Assembly: GCA_031264865.1 (NCBI GenBank)
Contig: JAISDJ010000213.1
Span: 1-47,478 of the forward strand
Source of the DNA: Tannerellaceae bacterium
GTDB lineage: Bacteria; Bacteroidota; Bacteroidia; Bacteroidales; Tannerellaceae
DNA: 47,478 nt
Reading direction: 5' to 3'
The position numbers were made by a program, and so were the translations under genes. The notes under the pieces were generated by a model, which was not told the origin of the DNA, ran no database searches, and saw only the letters and a list, made by a program, of their open reading frames with translations. Below, piece after piece: positions 6,841 to 15,016 of this stretch. The first letter of the stretch is position 1. Each line of letters starts with the position of its first letter.

Positions 6841-9711
6841 TTAATCGAACAGTTCTTCTATTTCTTGCCAATCCATTGTGGCAAAGGGATTATTTGTATT
6901 CATATATGTTTCAAAAAGAGCCGTTTTAGATTCTTGCAAATGAATAATTTTCTCTTCTACCGTTTCACTGGATACAAAACGGTAGGCAATTACCGGTTTA
7001 TCCTGTCCAATACGATGGGCACGACTCAATGCCTGCATTTCTGCTGCAGGATTCCACCAGGGATCAATAATAAAAACATAATCGGCTGCCGTTAGATTCA
7101 AACCTGTTGAACCTGCTTTAAGAGAAATAAAGAAGCAATAGATATCATTATTACTGATAAACCGGTTTATTTCTTCTTCCCTTTTTTGCGTCTTGCCGGT
7201 AAGCATAGCATATAGCCAGCCCTCCTCGTCAAACTTTCGGGCTAATAATTCCAAATGTCGCACATAAGAAGAGAATATCAACACTTTGTGCTTACTGGCC
7301 TTTAGATTTTCAAATGACATAATTATCTGCTCAAACTTACCGGATTCTCCTTCATAAGATTTATCAATAAGTTTTGGATGACATGATAATTGTCGTAATT
7401 TATTCAATCCTTCCAATGCTACGAATGTATTCTCAGGCCGTTTGGGATGTTCTTTGGCTTCAATCAATGTGTTACGAATTCTATTTTTCTCAGCTTCATA
7501 AACATCTTTTTGTTTATCAATCATATCACAATAGATAATCTCTTGCAATAATGGAGGTAATTCGGGCGTCACCTCTTCTTTCGTACGTCTGAGTAAAAAG
7601 GGGGATATTAATCTTTTAAGCATTTGTTCCCGCTCTTCGTTTTTCTCTTTTATAATTGGCTGGATAAATTCTTTTTTAAAAGAGGATAAATTCCCTAACA
7701 ATCCTTCATTGATAAAATTAAACTGCGACCATAAGTCTTCAAGTGAATTTTCAATAGGTGTTCCGGTAAGAACCAACTTATGTGCAGAAATTAGCTGATT
7801 GGCTGATTGATATACTAACGATTCCGCATTCTTTATATATTGACTTTCGTCTAATATAATCATCGTAAAAGGATATTCGCGAAAATAGTCAATATCATTT
7901 CGCATAATACCGTAGGAAGTTATAACAACCTGATAATTATTGAATATATTGTTACTATTTTTGATACGCTGCCGTTCATATCCTGCATAAACAAAAATGT
8001 TAAGTTCGGGAGCAAAACGGTTTAATTCATTTTTCCAATTATGCAATAATGAAGTAGGCGCTACCACCAAAGTAGCCGGAAGTGATGATATCTCCTGTTT
8101 TCGTTCCGAATTCTCATAAATATATTGAATAAGCGTAATCGTTTGCAATGTTTTACCAAGTCCCATATCATCCGCCAGGCAACCTCCCCAATTATTTTCA
8201 TACAGGTGAACAAGCCAGTAAAAACCTTCCTTCTGATACGGTCTTAATTCGGCTTTTGTATGCGCAGGGATAAGTGGTTTCTCAGTTGGTGTTTGTAGCG
8301 TATTATATATTTTATTTTCTTGTTTTTCCGATATTTTCTCATCCAATACATGCTCTATTATAGAAGTATGTATTTTTTTAATACAGAACCCTGTTTTATC
8401 TTCACTTCCAAACATGAATAACTCCCGATACTTTTCAAACCATTCGTCGGGGATGATAACAACCGTTTTATCCGGTAAGATAAACTCTTTATTTCCGGTA
8501 AGTATATGTTTTCTAAAACGTTTGAATGGTATCTTAAAACTACCTAAAACTACATTGATATTTAGTTCGAACCAATCAATTTTATCATCTAATCCGGATT
8601 GTATCTCTACTTGTCCGGTAAAATAGTTTTGATTCAAGTATTGATTTAATATAAAATATTGTTTTATAATAGATTCATGATTGTTCAACCATTCTATTAA
8701 TCCATAAGAATTACCGCTTTTCGAAGGATAAAAATGATTACTTCCCTTCGATGTAAGACCTTCTTTCTTTAACAGGTTTATTAATTCAGACTCCCATTTA
8801 AAATCTCTGTCATACCAACATATTTCCGGATTTCCATTTATATTTTCTAACTGAACTATTTTCGTTCGTTTATTATCAGGAAATATTCGTTTATTATCAT
8901 ATTGAAAAGACAATAATAATACCAATTCCTGATGTAAGTCTTGCTCAAGAGACAGGAAAGCCTTTTTAGTTGGTTCTAACTCTTTCATTGGAATACCTTG
9001 TATTTTTACTTTATATTCCAATATTGTTTTCAATACGAAATTTTTTAAATATACCTCTTCAGATTGGGCTGGAACAAAGATGGATTCTTTCGTAAAAAAG
9101 GGCGTTAACTTCTTCGATTCTATATTTTCAATGAAATGTATTTCATTTCTAATTAAAGCAATAGCCGGTTTTTCCGAGATAACAATGGCAGGTTTGGTTT
9201 GCAATGATATTTCTTGTCCGTTATTGGTGAGAGAAATAAAATATCTCAATCCATTTTCATCTTTCACGAAGTTAAATAAGCATTCGGTCGATGTAGGAAG
9301 AATATACAAACGATTTCGTTCATAAAGAATATTATTCTTTAATTCTTCGCGAAGAAATACCTGTAAATCTGTTTTTTTAGCTAATTCTATAATCTTACTG
9401 TTCGCTATTTGTATGCGCGGGCGTATATACCGCTCAAGCATATTTTCGGTAATCTCTTTTTCAAAATCGCGAATTGTCTTCTTTTTAGAATACGCTTTCA
9501 TCAAGGCCTGGTCTGAAATTTCCGCTGCCCGTGCTATCATTTGCACTACTTCTTTGGGCGTACCTCTTGCTTCTTCCTGCTTGGCAGTAGGAGTGCCTAA
9601 TATCTGTAAACTCTCATTTTCAGTTAGTTTGGCTGAATAAATATGAAGTTTCCATCCAAAGATCCGGTGCTCGGAAAGTACCAGTATTAATTCATCCGGA
9701 AAAAGACTCAC
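6841..9711 (-). CDS. SNF2/Rad54-family DEAD/DEAH-box ATPase
   Basis: This is a double-stranded DNA translocase of the SWI2/SNF2 superfamily (HepA/RapA-like branch). The ATPase lobes occupy roughly the last 480 residues: Walker A DDMGLGKTLQT near residue 515, Walker B ILDESQ near 619, and in lobe 2 GSTGLNLTAAD and SRAHRIGQ near 880-900. The N-terminal half (about 480 residues) has no motif I recognise. The frame has no ATG near the front: an in-frame TGA lies just upstream, so the GTG at 9709-9711 is the likely start. It begins 32 bp after the hexokinase gene and is probably co-transcribed with it. Likely roles are transcription recycling or DNA repair; the exact function is unknown. Confidence 0.88.
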   Translation of the reverse strand: MSLFPDELILVLSEHRIFGWKLHIYSAKLTENESLQILGTPTAKQEEARGTPKEVVQMIARAAEISDQALMKAYSKKKTIRDFEKEITENMLERYIRPRIQIANSKIIELAKKTDLQVFLREELKNNILYERNRLYILPTSTECLFNFVKDENGLRYFISLTNNGQEISLQTKPAIVISEKPAIALIRNEIHFIENIESKKLTPFFTKESIFVPAQSEEVYLKNFVLKTILEYKVKIQGIPMKELEPTKKAFLSLEQDLHQELVLLLSFQYDNKRIFPDNKRTKIVQLENINGNPEICWYDRDFKWESELINLLKKEGLTSKGSNHFYPSKSGNSYGLIEWLNNHESIIKQYFILNQYLNQNYFTGQVEIQSGLDDKIDWFELNINVVLGSFKIPFKRFRKHILTGNKEFILPDKTVVIIPDEWFEKYRELFMFGSEDKTGFCIKKIHTSIIEHVLDEKISEKQENKIYNTLQTPTEKPLIPAHTKAELRPYQKEGFYWLVHLYENNWGGCLADDMGLGKTLQTITLIQYIYENSERKQEISSLPATLVVAPTSLLHNWKNELNRFAPELNIFVYAGYERQRIKNSNNIFNNYQVVITSYGIMRNDIDYFREYPFTMIILDESQYIKNAESLVYQSANQLISAHKLVLTGTPIENSLEDLWSQFNFINEGLLGNLSSFKKEFIQPIIKEKNEEREQMLKRLISPFLLRRTKEEVTPELPPLLQEIIYCDMIDKQKDVYEAEKNRIRNTLIEAKEHPKRPENTFVALEGLNKLRQLSCHPKLIDKSYEGESGKFEQIIMSFENLKASKHKVLIFSSYVRHLELLARKFDEEGWLYAMLTGKTQKREEEINRFISNNDIYCFFISLKAGSTGLNLTAADYVFIIDPWWNPAAEMQALSRAHRIGQDKPVIAYRFVSSETVEEKIIHLQESKTALFETYMNTNNPFATMDWQEIEELFD

Positions 9712-9743
9712 AGGGATTCAACAATGATTTTATTTATAATGGA

Positions 9744-10952
9744 TTATGACAATGCAGCGATGGCCGAACCTATCAGATTGGCATTACCCATATGATGAAT
9801 ATCCACTTTTACATCTTTATATCCGAAGTTTTCCAATAGCTTATGCAGTTCTACTATAACGATATCTTTATAGTCTACTCCTTTACGATCTTCACTCCAG
9901 AATAAGCTGCCTTCTGCTATCAGGCGGATCCGTTTGATAGAATCATTATGTGATTTCATTGCCAAAATAAGGCCAACCAACGACGCTGCTACCAACTTAG
10001 CAGACCTTTCATAAATCCAACGGGCCACGCACACATACTCTTCTTTATGAATATCAGGATAACCCATTATATTCGTCAGTTTCTGAGCGTCGAATTTTTC
10101 TTCAAACTCGTCAAACGGAAACACAGCTTTAAGTATTTCACCCAGATACATACCGGATACAGCTTTCTCAAAACGCTGTGTCCCGAAAGTACCTGAACTG
10201 GCGTCAACGATTGCATCAATATCCGTCAGGTGAGGAGGATCGAAGTTTCCCGATTCCAAATTAACCGGTAATAAACCGGAGAAGCTCCCCTTTCCGTCTA
10301 ATTTTGTTATTTTGTCGGCATTAATAAAAGTAGCCATATTGGTTCCGGTACCAACAATAAGGCCAATATAGGCATCATAATCACTACGGGTAAGGCCGGC
10401 AAAAAGACTGGCTACCGTATCATTAATAACGCTTGCTTTTGTAAATTGCTTTTTCCCGGCTTTATTATTCAGATAGTTAATTAAAGATTCACCGATTGGT
10501 TTACCTATCATTTCAGGAATATTTACTCCTTTTGTCCAACGAAGTAATGTAGCATCGCCATTGGGTAAAGACTCCGCAGGATAAGAGAAACAATAACCGA
10601 TAGGCATTGGTTCGTCGAGCTTTATTTCCATGATAGGATCGCCTTGTTCTTTATAAAGAAGTTCTTCTGTAAATTCAGGCTTCTTCATAATTGAAAGGTC
10701 TTTCTTCCAGCCATTTTCAGGACGGATAGTAGTTTTATCCTTTGAAAAATCTACCGTTGCTACCCTATAATTTGTACCACCTAAGTCCAAAACAAGCGAT
10801 TTACCTTCTGCCCCGGCTTTCGGACTAATAAATGTTGGTATACATTGTACTTCTTGATTTTCTTTACTAAGGCCTTCTACTACCCTGTTTTGCAATGCGT
10901 TTGCAATTTCTTTTAACTGTTCGATATCCAGTTTAAAAATGTTGTTTTCCAT
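9744..10952 (-). CDS. Hexokinase, eukaryotic-type family
   Basis: It phosphorylates glucose or other hexoses with ATP at the entry to glycolysis in the cytoplasm. At 402 residues it is close to one catalytic unit of a eukaryotic-type hexokinase, not the ROK or glucokinase family. Visible signatures are phosphate motif 1 LDLGGTNYRVA (about 55-65), the sugar-binding stretches FSYPAESLPNG and WTKGVNIPEMIG, the catalytic-Asp motif INDTVASLFAG (about 175-185), phosphate motif 2 IGLIVGTGTNMATF, and SGTFGTQRFEKAVSG. Bacteroidetes are known to carry such hexokinases. It is the first gene of a unit with the SNF2 ATPase. Confidence 0.9.
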   Translation of the reverse strand: MENNIFKLDIEQLKEIANALQNRVVEGLSKENQEVQCIPTFISPKAGAEGKSLVLDLGGTNYRVATVDFSKDKTTIRPENGWKKDLSIMKKPEFTEELLYKEQGDPIMEIKLDEPMPIGYCFSYPAESLPNGDATLLRWTKGVNIPEMIGKPIGESLINYLNNKAGKKQFTKASVINDTVASLFAGLTRSDYDAYIGLIVGTGTNMATFINADKITKLDGKGSFSGLLPVNLESGNFDPPHLTDIDAIVDASSGTFGTQRFEKAVSGMYLGEILKAVFPFDEFEEKFDAQKLTNIMGYPDIHKEEYVCVARWIYERSAKLVAASLVGLILAMKSHNDSIKRIRLIAEGSLFWSEDRKGVDYKDIVIVELHKLLENFGYKDVKVDIHHMGNANLIGSAIAALS

Positions 10953-10984
10953 GATTAGCTATTCATTTTGTTTTCAAAATTTTC

Positions 10985-10992
10985 CAAAAGTA
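10985..10992 (-). promoter_or_regulatory. Putative -7 element for hexokinase
   Basis: TACTTTTG on the minus strand fits TAnnTTTG and lies 33 bp upstream of the hexokinase ATG. I could not find a matching -33 TTG. Confidence 0.4.
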
Positions 10993-11073
10993 AAAAACTA
11001 ATTTCATTTACACCTCCTTTATCTTGTAAAAACAAGTTAACATATCCTTAATATATTTCTTCCTTATTTTATG

Positions 11074-11105
11074 GTTGCACAGGTTTTAATTTCTCTCTAC
11101 CTTTG
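11074..11105 (+). promoter_or_regulatory. Promoter for threonine dehydrogenase
   Basis: TTG at 11075-11077, a 20-bp spacer and TACCTTTG at 11098-11105 match the Bacteroides housekeeping promoter consensus. The start codon at 11135 lies about 23 bp after the expected transcription start. Confidence 0.7.
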
Positions 11106-11134
11106 TTGCAAAATCTTAAAGTACTTAAAACGCG

Positions 11135-12082
11135 ATGAAAAATGTATTAATAATTGGATCAACCGGACAGATTGGTACCGAATTAACGCTGGAACTAAGA
11201 AAACGCTATAATGGTAATATTGTAGCAGGGTATATCCCAGGAGCAGAACCTAAAGGGGAATTACTAGAAACAGGTCCTGCCGAAATTGTAGACATAACTA
11301 ACGACAAACAGATTGCAGATGTAGTATCAAAGTATAAAATCGATACTATTTACAACCTGGCAGCTCTTTTATCTGCCGTAGCCGAAGCCAAGCCTCAATT
11401 AGCATGGAAAGTAGGTATGGACGGATTGTTTAACGTATTGGAAGTGGCACGCGAATATACATGTGCTGTATTTACGCCCAGTTCCATCGGTGTATTTGGT
11501 AATAACACGCCGAAAGATAATACACCACAGGATACGATCCGTAATCCGCGTACGATGTATGGGGTAACCAAAGTAGGCGGCGAACTGTTAAGCGACTATT
11601 ATTTCATTCGGTTTGGAGTAGATACCCGTTCTGTTCGGTTTCCGGGATTAATCTCTTATATCGCTCCTCCGGGCGGTGGAACAACAGACTATGCAGTCGA
11701 TATCTATTATGAAGCTGTAAAAGGTAATCGTTTCATATGTCCGATAGCTGCGGGTACTTTCATGGATATGATGTATATGCCTGATGCATTACATGCAGCT
11801 ATTCAACTGATGGAAGCCGATCCGTCGCGCTTGGTACACCGAAACGCATTTAATATTGCAGCGATGAGTTTCGACCCGGAAATTATCTTTACTAATATAA
11901 AGAAATACATTCCAAACTTTACGATGGAATATCAGATAGACCCCCTTCGACAAACCATTGCCGATTCCTGGCCTAATTCTTTAGATGACACGTGCGCCCG
12001 TGAAGAATGGGACTGGAAACCTATATACAACCTTGATTCAATGACACAAGATATGCTTACCAAGCTAAAAGCAAGGCTTTGA
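11135..12082 (+). CDS. L-threonine 3-dehydrogenase, GalE-like SDR type
   Basis: It oxidises L-threonine with NAD+ to 2-amino-3-ketobutyrate, the first step of threonine catabolism to glycine. The protein is a short-chain dehydrogenase/reductase of the UDP-galactose-epimerase fold rather than the zinc-dependent Tdh of E. coli. Evidence is the Rossmann motif GSTGQIGTE (8-16), the threonine-dehydrogenase-typical NLAALLSAVAE, the Ser in TPSSIGVFG, and the catalytic YGVTK (about 142-146). Its 315 residues are full length. It has its own promoter and is followed by a large hairpin terminator, so it is monocistronic. The alternative is another NAD-dependent epimerase, but the motif set favours threonine dehydrogenase. 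Confidence 0.88.
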   Translation: MKNVLIIGSTGQIGTELTLELRKRYNGNIVAGYIPGAEPKGELLETGPAEIVDITNDKQIADVVSKYKIDTIYNLAALLSAVAEAKPQLAWKVGMDGLFNVLEVAREYTCAVFTPSSIGVFGNNTPKDNTPQDTIRNPRTMYGVTKVGGELLSDYYFIRFGVDTRSVRFPGLISYIAPPGGGTTDYAVDIYYEAVKGNRFICPIAAGTFMDMMYMPDALHAAIQLMEADPSRLVHRNAFNIAAMSFDPEIIFTNIKKYIPNFTMEYQIDPLRQTIADSWPNSLDDTCAREEWDWKPIYNLDSMTQDMLTKLKARL

Positions 12083-12089
12083 ATTTGCA

Positions 12090-12104
12090 AACCACAATGT
12101 GGTT
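12090..12104. repeat. Small hairpin, first of three related units
   Basis: AACCAC and GTGGTT pair around a 3-nt loop just after the threonine dehydrogenase stop. A related motif (AACCA...AATG) recurs inside the terminator hairpin at about 12140 and as a degenerate copy near 12184, at 45-50 bp spacing. Confidence 0.45.
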
Positions 12105-12115
12105 ATTTATTGCAA

Positions 12116-12181
12116 AAAAAGATTATGATCCTTTTGCCAAACCATCACAATGGTTCTACAAAAGGATCATAATCTTTTTAT
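12116..12181 (+). terminator. Very long hairpin terminator after threonine dehydrogenase
   Basis: A perfect 21-bp stem (12116-12136 with 12159-12179) encloses a second 6-bp stem AACCAT/ATGGTT (12140-12145 with 12150-12155, loop CACA). The 3' arm ends in a run of T. The stem is symmetrical in A and T ends, so it could terminate in either direction. Confidence 0.8.
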
Positions 12182-12399
12182 AAAACCACTATAATGATTT
12201 CCTAAAGACTATATAATGCTTTTTTTCAATAACTAAACCGATAGTTGGGAGGTGGCGTATGCATAAATAAATATTTGGATACAAGCAAACAAAAAAGTAA
12301 TTTAGCAGCCGATCGATAAACAAACAAATATGATCACCCAACAAGAAATACAGCAACTCTTCAACGATATGGAATGTTATAAGAATCCAGGAGGACTAT
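12182..12399. other. Gap with degenerate repeat and candidate small ORF
   Basis: Near 12184 is a degenerate third copy of the AACCA...AATG motif, followed by ACTATATAATGC and a T run. No promoter with both elements is evident. The last 70 bases hold the small ORF described at 12330-12431. Confidence 0.4.
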
Positions 12400-12431
12400 A
12401 TGGCAAAGTCTACCGGGTTCAAAAGGAATAA
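12330..12431 (+). CDS. Candidate 33-residue small ORF overlapping the GT51 start
   Basis: An ATG at 12330 opens 33 codons (starts MITQQEIQQL, contains NPGGLYGKVY, ends VQKE) to TAA at 12429-12431. The composition looks protein-like, and it ends 13 bp before an internal ATG (12445) of the glycosyltransferase frame, which would be an ordinary operon spacing. Against it, AGGAGG at 12389-12394 is well placed for the alternative glycosyltransferase start at 12400, inside this ORF. I do not recognise a family. Confidence 0.3.
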   Translation: MITQQEIQQLFNDMECYKNPGGLYGKVYRVQKE

Positions 12432-14310
12432 TCAAAAGAGAAAAATGAAAATAACATATCGTAAATTTCAAATCGCTACCATTTGTATATTGCTTTTGAT
12501 ATTAGCCATATCTAAAAGCGGCGATATGTTTGTGCGATTCTTTATTAAACAAGAACTACAAGCCATAGAAAAGCAATATGGTCTTACCATACAATATAAA
12601 GCAATCGTATTGAAAGGCTTAAATGAAGCGCTGATAAAAGGGTTTATCATTATTTCTGCTGATTCCGAACCTATAGTAAAAGCTAATTCTATCCGTATAG
12701 AAATAGATACTAAGAAGCTTTTAGCTAAAAAGATAGATATACAACAACTCGATGCGGATAAAGTAACTATCAACTGTCAAGCGTTAAATCAGGAAACGGA
12801 ATCCATATCATTAGCAGACAATGAGTATATTTCCAGAGCAGAGAGAATAGTAAAAGACATATTCCGTTCGATCCCTTCAACTACAACAATTCATAACCTG
12901 AAGGTTGTTTGCCAGCGTGAAGAAAAACAATGGATAGTAGATATCCCTACATTTAAGGTGAAAAATAACTCATTCTTGATGGAAATCCGGAGCAAAGAAT
13001 ATGAGGTAGAAGATGAATGGATATGTTCGGGAACCCTTCCGGATGATAAACAAAAAATCAATCTTCGCCTTTACACAAAAGATCCGGCAAAAAAGATAGT
13101 TCTTCCTTTCATAGAAGAAAAATGGGGAGCAAGGGTTAAGTTTGACACGCTGGCTTTTGAACTAAGCCGGAAGACCAAACAATCAGGTATCCAAACAGTA
13201 CAGGGAAAAGCCGGTATAAAAGGACTTATTTTATATCACGAACTTATTTCTCCCGATACAATCGTATTAGACAGGGGATTCATTAATTATAATGTAAATA
13301 TAGGAAAAGACTTTTTAGAAATGGATAGCAGCAAAACAAGTATCTATCTTAATAAATTAAAACTGAATCCCTATATTAAGATAGAGAAGAAAACAGACTG
13401 GCATATCAAGGCGGCATTAGACAAAAAAGATTTTCCGGCAGAAAGCTTTTTTTCGTCTATCCCTAAAGGTATATTCCACCATGTAAAAGGGCTGAAAGCG
13501 GAAGGCACGATGACATACCATTTCTTATTGGATGTAGATATGGCAAACGTAGAAAATCTGCGGTTTGAATCTACTTTACAATCTAAAAACTTCCGTATCC
13601 TCCGGTATGGAAATACAGATTTGCGGAAGATGAACGATTCTTTCAGCCTCGTTATCTATGAAGAAGGCCGGCCTGTCCGTACCTTCAAGTTGGGATATGA
13701 GAATCCGGATTTCCGTCCTTATGGGTCAATATCCCGGTATCTTCCCTATGCGATTATGCACGCCGAAGACGCCGGCTTTATGCATCATGCCGGTTTTATA
13801 CCGGATGCTTTCGAGCGATCGCTGGCGCAAAACATAACGGAACGACGCTTTGCCCGTGGAGGAAGCACGCTAAGTATGCAATTAGTAAAGAATGTTTTTC
13901 TGAATCACGACAAGACTATTTCCCGCAAGCTGGAAGAAATCATGATTGTATGGCTGATAGAAACCTGCCGGCTGACGTCTAAGCAACGGATGTTTGAAGT
14001 CTATATGAATGTAATTGAATGGGGAGACAATGTATACGGCGTAACGGAAGCTGCGCGTTATTATTTTGCCAAAGAGCCTTCCGCATTAAACCTTGGCGAA
14101 TGTGTTTTCCTTTCCTATATCATTTCCGCCCCCAAACAGGCGCATTATCATTTTAACGGAACGCAAATTAAACCGGCTTTCTATGTGTTCTATAGAGATG
14201 CTGTTAAAAGGTTACTTCAAAGAGGCTGGATAACCCCAAACGAAGCTGCCTCCGGAAATCCTGCTATCATTATCAGAGGACCATTCAGAGAAAGGTTGAT
14301 AAAACTATAA
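12400..14310 (+). CDS. Biosynthetic peptidoglycan glycosyltransferase (GT51) with long N-terminal domain
   Basis: It polymerises lipid II into glycan strands at the outer face of the inner membrane. The C-terminal 190 residues carry the GT51 motifs in order: EDAGFMHHAG with the catalytic Glu (456), RGGSTLSMQLVKN (486 on), RKLEEI and EVYMNVIEWGDNVYGVTEAA. There is no transpeptidase domain, so it is monofunctional like MtgA, but it is much longer: after one membrane helix (about residues 24-42) come some 380 residues of beta-rich sequence resembling AsmA-type domains. Start at 12400 is supported by AGGAGG five bases upstream, rare in this group; ATG 12445 is the alternative and would leave a shorter cytoplasmic tail. 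Its stop overlaps the convergent crp-like gene by 6 bp. Confidence 0.87.
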   Translation: MAKSTGFKRNNQKRKMKITYRKFQIATICILLLILAISKSGDMFVRFFIKQELQAIEKQYGLTIQYKAIVLKGLNEALIKGFIIISADSEPIVKANSIRIEIDTKKLLAKKIDIQQLDADKVTINCQALNQETESISLADNEYISRAERIVKDIFRSIPSTTTIHNLKVVCQREEKQWIVDIPTFKVKNNSFLMEIRSKEYEVEDEWICSGTLPDDKQKINLRLYTKDPAKKIVLPFIEEKWGARVKFDTLAFELSRKTKQSGIQTVQGKAGIKGLILYHELISPDTIVLDRGFINYNVNIGKDFLEMDSSKTSIYLNKLKLNPYIKIEKKTDWHIKAALDKKDFPAESFFSSIPKGIFHHVKGLKAEGTMTYHFLLDVDMANVENLRFESTLQSKNFRILRYGNTDLRKMNDSFSLVIYEEGRPVRTFKLGYENPDFRPYGSISRYLPYAIMHAEDAGFMHHAGFIPDAFERSLAQNITERRFARGGSTLSMQLVKNVFLNHDKTISRKLEEIMIVWLIETCRLTSKQRMFEVYMNVIEWGDNVYGVTEAARYYFAKEPSALNLGECVFLSYIISAPKQAHYHFNGTQIKPAFYVFYRDAVKRLLQRGWITPNEAASGNPAIIIRGPFRERLIKL

Positions 14311-14883
14311 CATTCCGGCTCGTACACGACTTAATGTTTCGGGAGACATCAACAGATAGGAAGCAATATGAACCAAAGGGGCTCTTTTTACAATTTCCGG
14401 ACGCTCTTTCAGTAAACGATAATATCGTTCGTTGGCTGCTTCAAAACGAAACGAATCAATTTTTTGCTGGACAGCAATTAAGATTAGTTCCATAAATCTA
14501 CGATACAATACACCTATATCCCGATACTCATCCATTAGCATAGATAACTGCCTGTAAGGTATTCCATACAATACCGTTGGTTCCAGGGCTTCGATAATTA
14601 AATTGGTAGGTTCGTGAAGAAGATAACTCTCCACATTAATGAATATATTATTTTCGCAGGCGAAATGTTCCGTTAGGTCTCTCCCGTTTTTGTAGTAATA
14701 TTGACGGATCAGGCCACTTTGAACAAAATATATTTGATCACTAATTTCCCCTTCTCTCAGAAGTGTTTCATTCTTCTTCAGTTCTGTATGTATAAGTATG
14801 GAGGCTAATTTCTCAACAGCATTATCGCTCAACGGCGAGACGATTTCGCCTAACCGTTGAACAATGCTTTTATTTGTGTTCAT
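14305..14883 (-). CDS. Crp/Fnr-family transcriptional regulator
   Basis: The 192-residue protein has a cyclic-nucleotide-binding-type beta barrel at residues about 20-125 (REGEISDQIYFVQSGLIRQYY) and a compact C-terminal helix-turn-helix at about 168-190 (LVHIASYLLMSPETLSRVRAGML), where the recognition helix has SPETLSRVR as in Crp. There are no Fnr-type cysteines at the N-terminus. Bacteroidetes have many such regulators with unknown effectors. It lies just downstream of the purF-like/carAB operon, separated by a terminator, and a Crp-like palindrome sits in front of that operon; a link is inference. It may be autonomous with a promoter at 14907-14914. Confidence 0.85.
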   Translation of the reverse strand: MNTNKSIVQRLGEIVSPLSDNAVEKLASILIHTELKKNETLLREGEISDQIYFVQSGLIRQYYYKNGRDLTEHFACENNIFINVESYLLHEPTNLIIEALEPTVLYGIPYRQLSMLMDEYRDIGVLYRRFMELILIAVQQKIDSFRFEAANERYYRLLKERPEIVKRAPLVHIASYLLMSPETLSRVRAGML

Positions 14884-14906
14884 TGTTTAAATCTAAATTC
14901 CGGCAA

Positions 14907-14914
14907 CAAATATA
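14907..14914 (-). promoter_or_regulatory. Putative -7 element for the Crp-like gene
   Basis: TATATTTG on the minus strand, 24 bp before the ATG, is an exact TAnnTTTG match. TTTG at 14930-14927 is only 12 bp upstream, too close for a normal -33 element. Confidence 0.4.
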
Positions 14915-14933
14915 AAAAAATTACGTCAAAATG

Positions 14934-14974
14934 TAAAAACAATTCCTCTATATAATCAAATATATAGAGGAATT
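14934..14974 (-). terminator. Terminator of the purF-like/carAB operon
   Basis: A perfect 14-bp stem (14941-14954 with 14961-14974, 6-nt loop) is followed on the minus strand by GTTTTTAC. It lies 43 bp beyond the carAB stop. Confidence 0.8.
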
Positions 14975-15016
14975 TTATAATTTATATACTATTTTTTCTA
15001 CAAAAAAACAATTACT

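Noticed and set aside
6841-9711. SNF2 ATPase as part of a defence island
   Set aside because: Neighbours are metabolic genes; no nuclease, methylase or other defence partner is adjacent.
11023-11036. CTTGT-AAAA-ACAAG hairpin between divergent hexokinase and threonine dehydrogenase promoters
   Set aside because: A 5-bp stem is expected by chance in AT-rich DNA.
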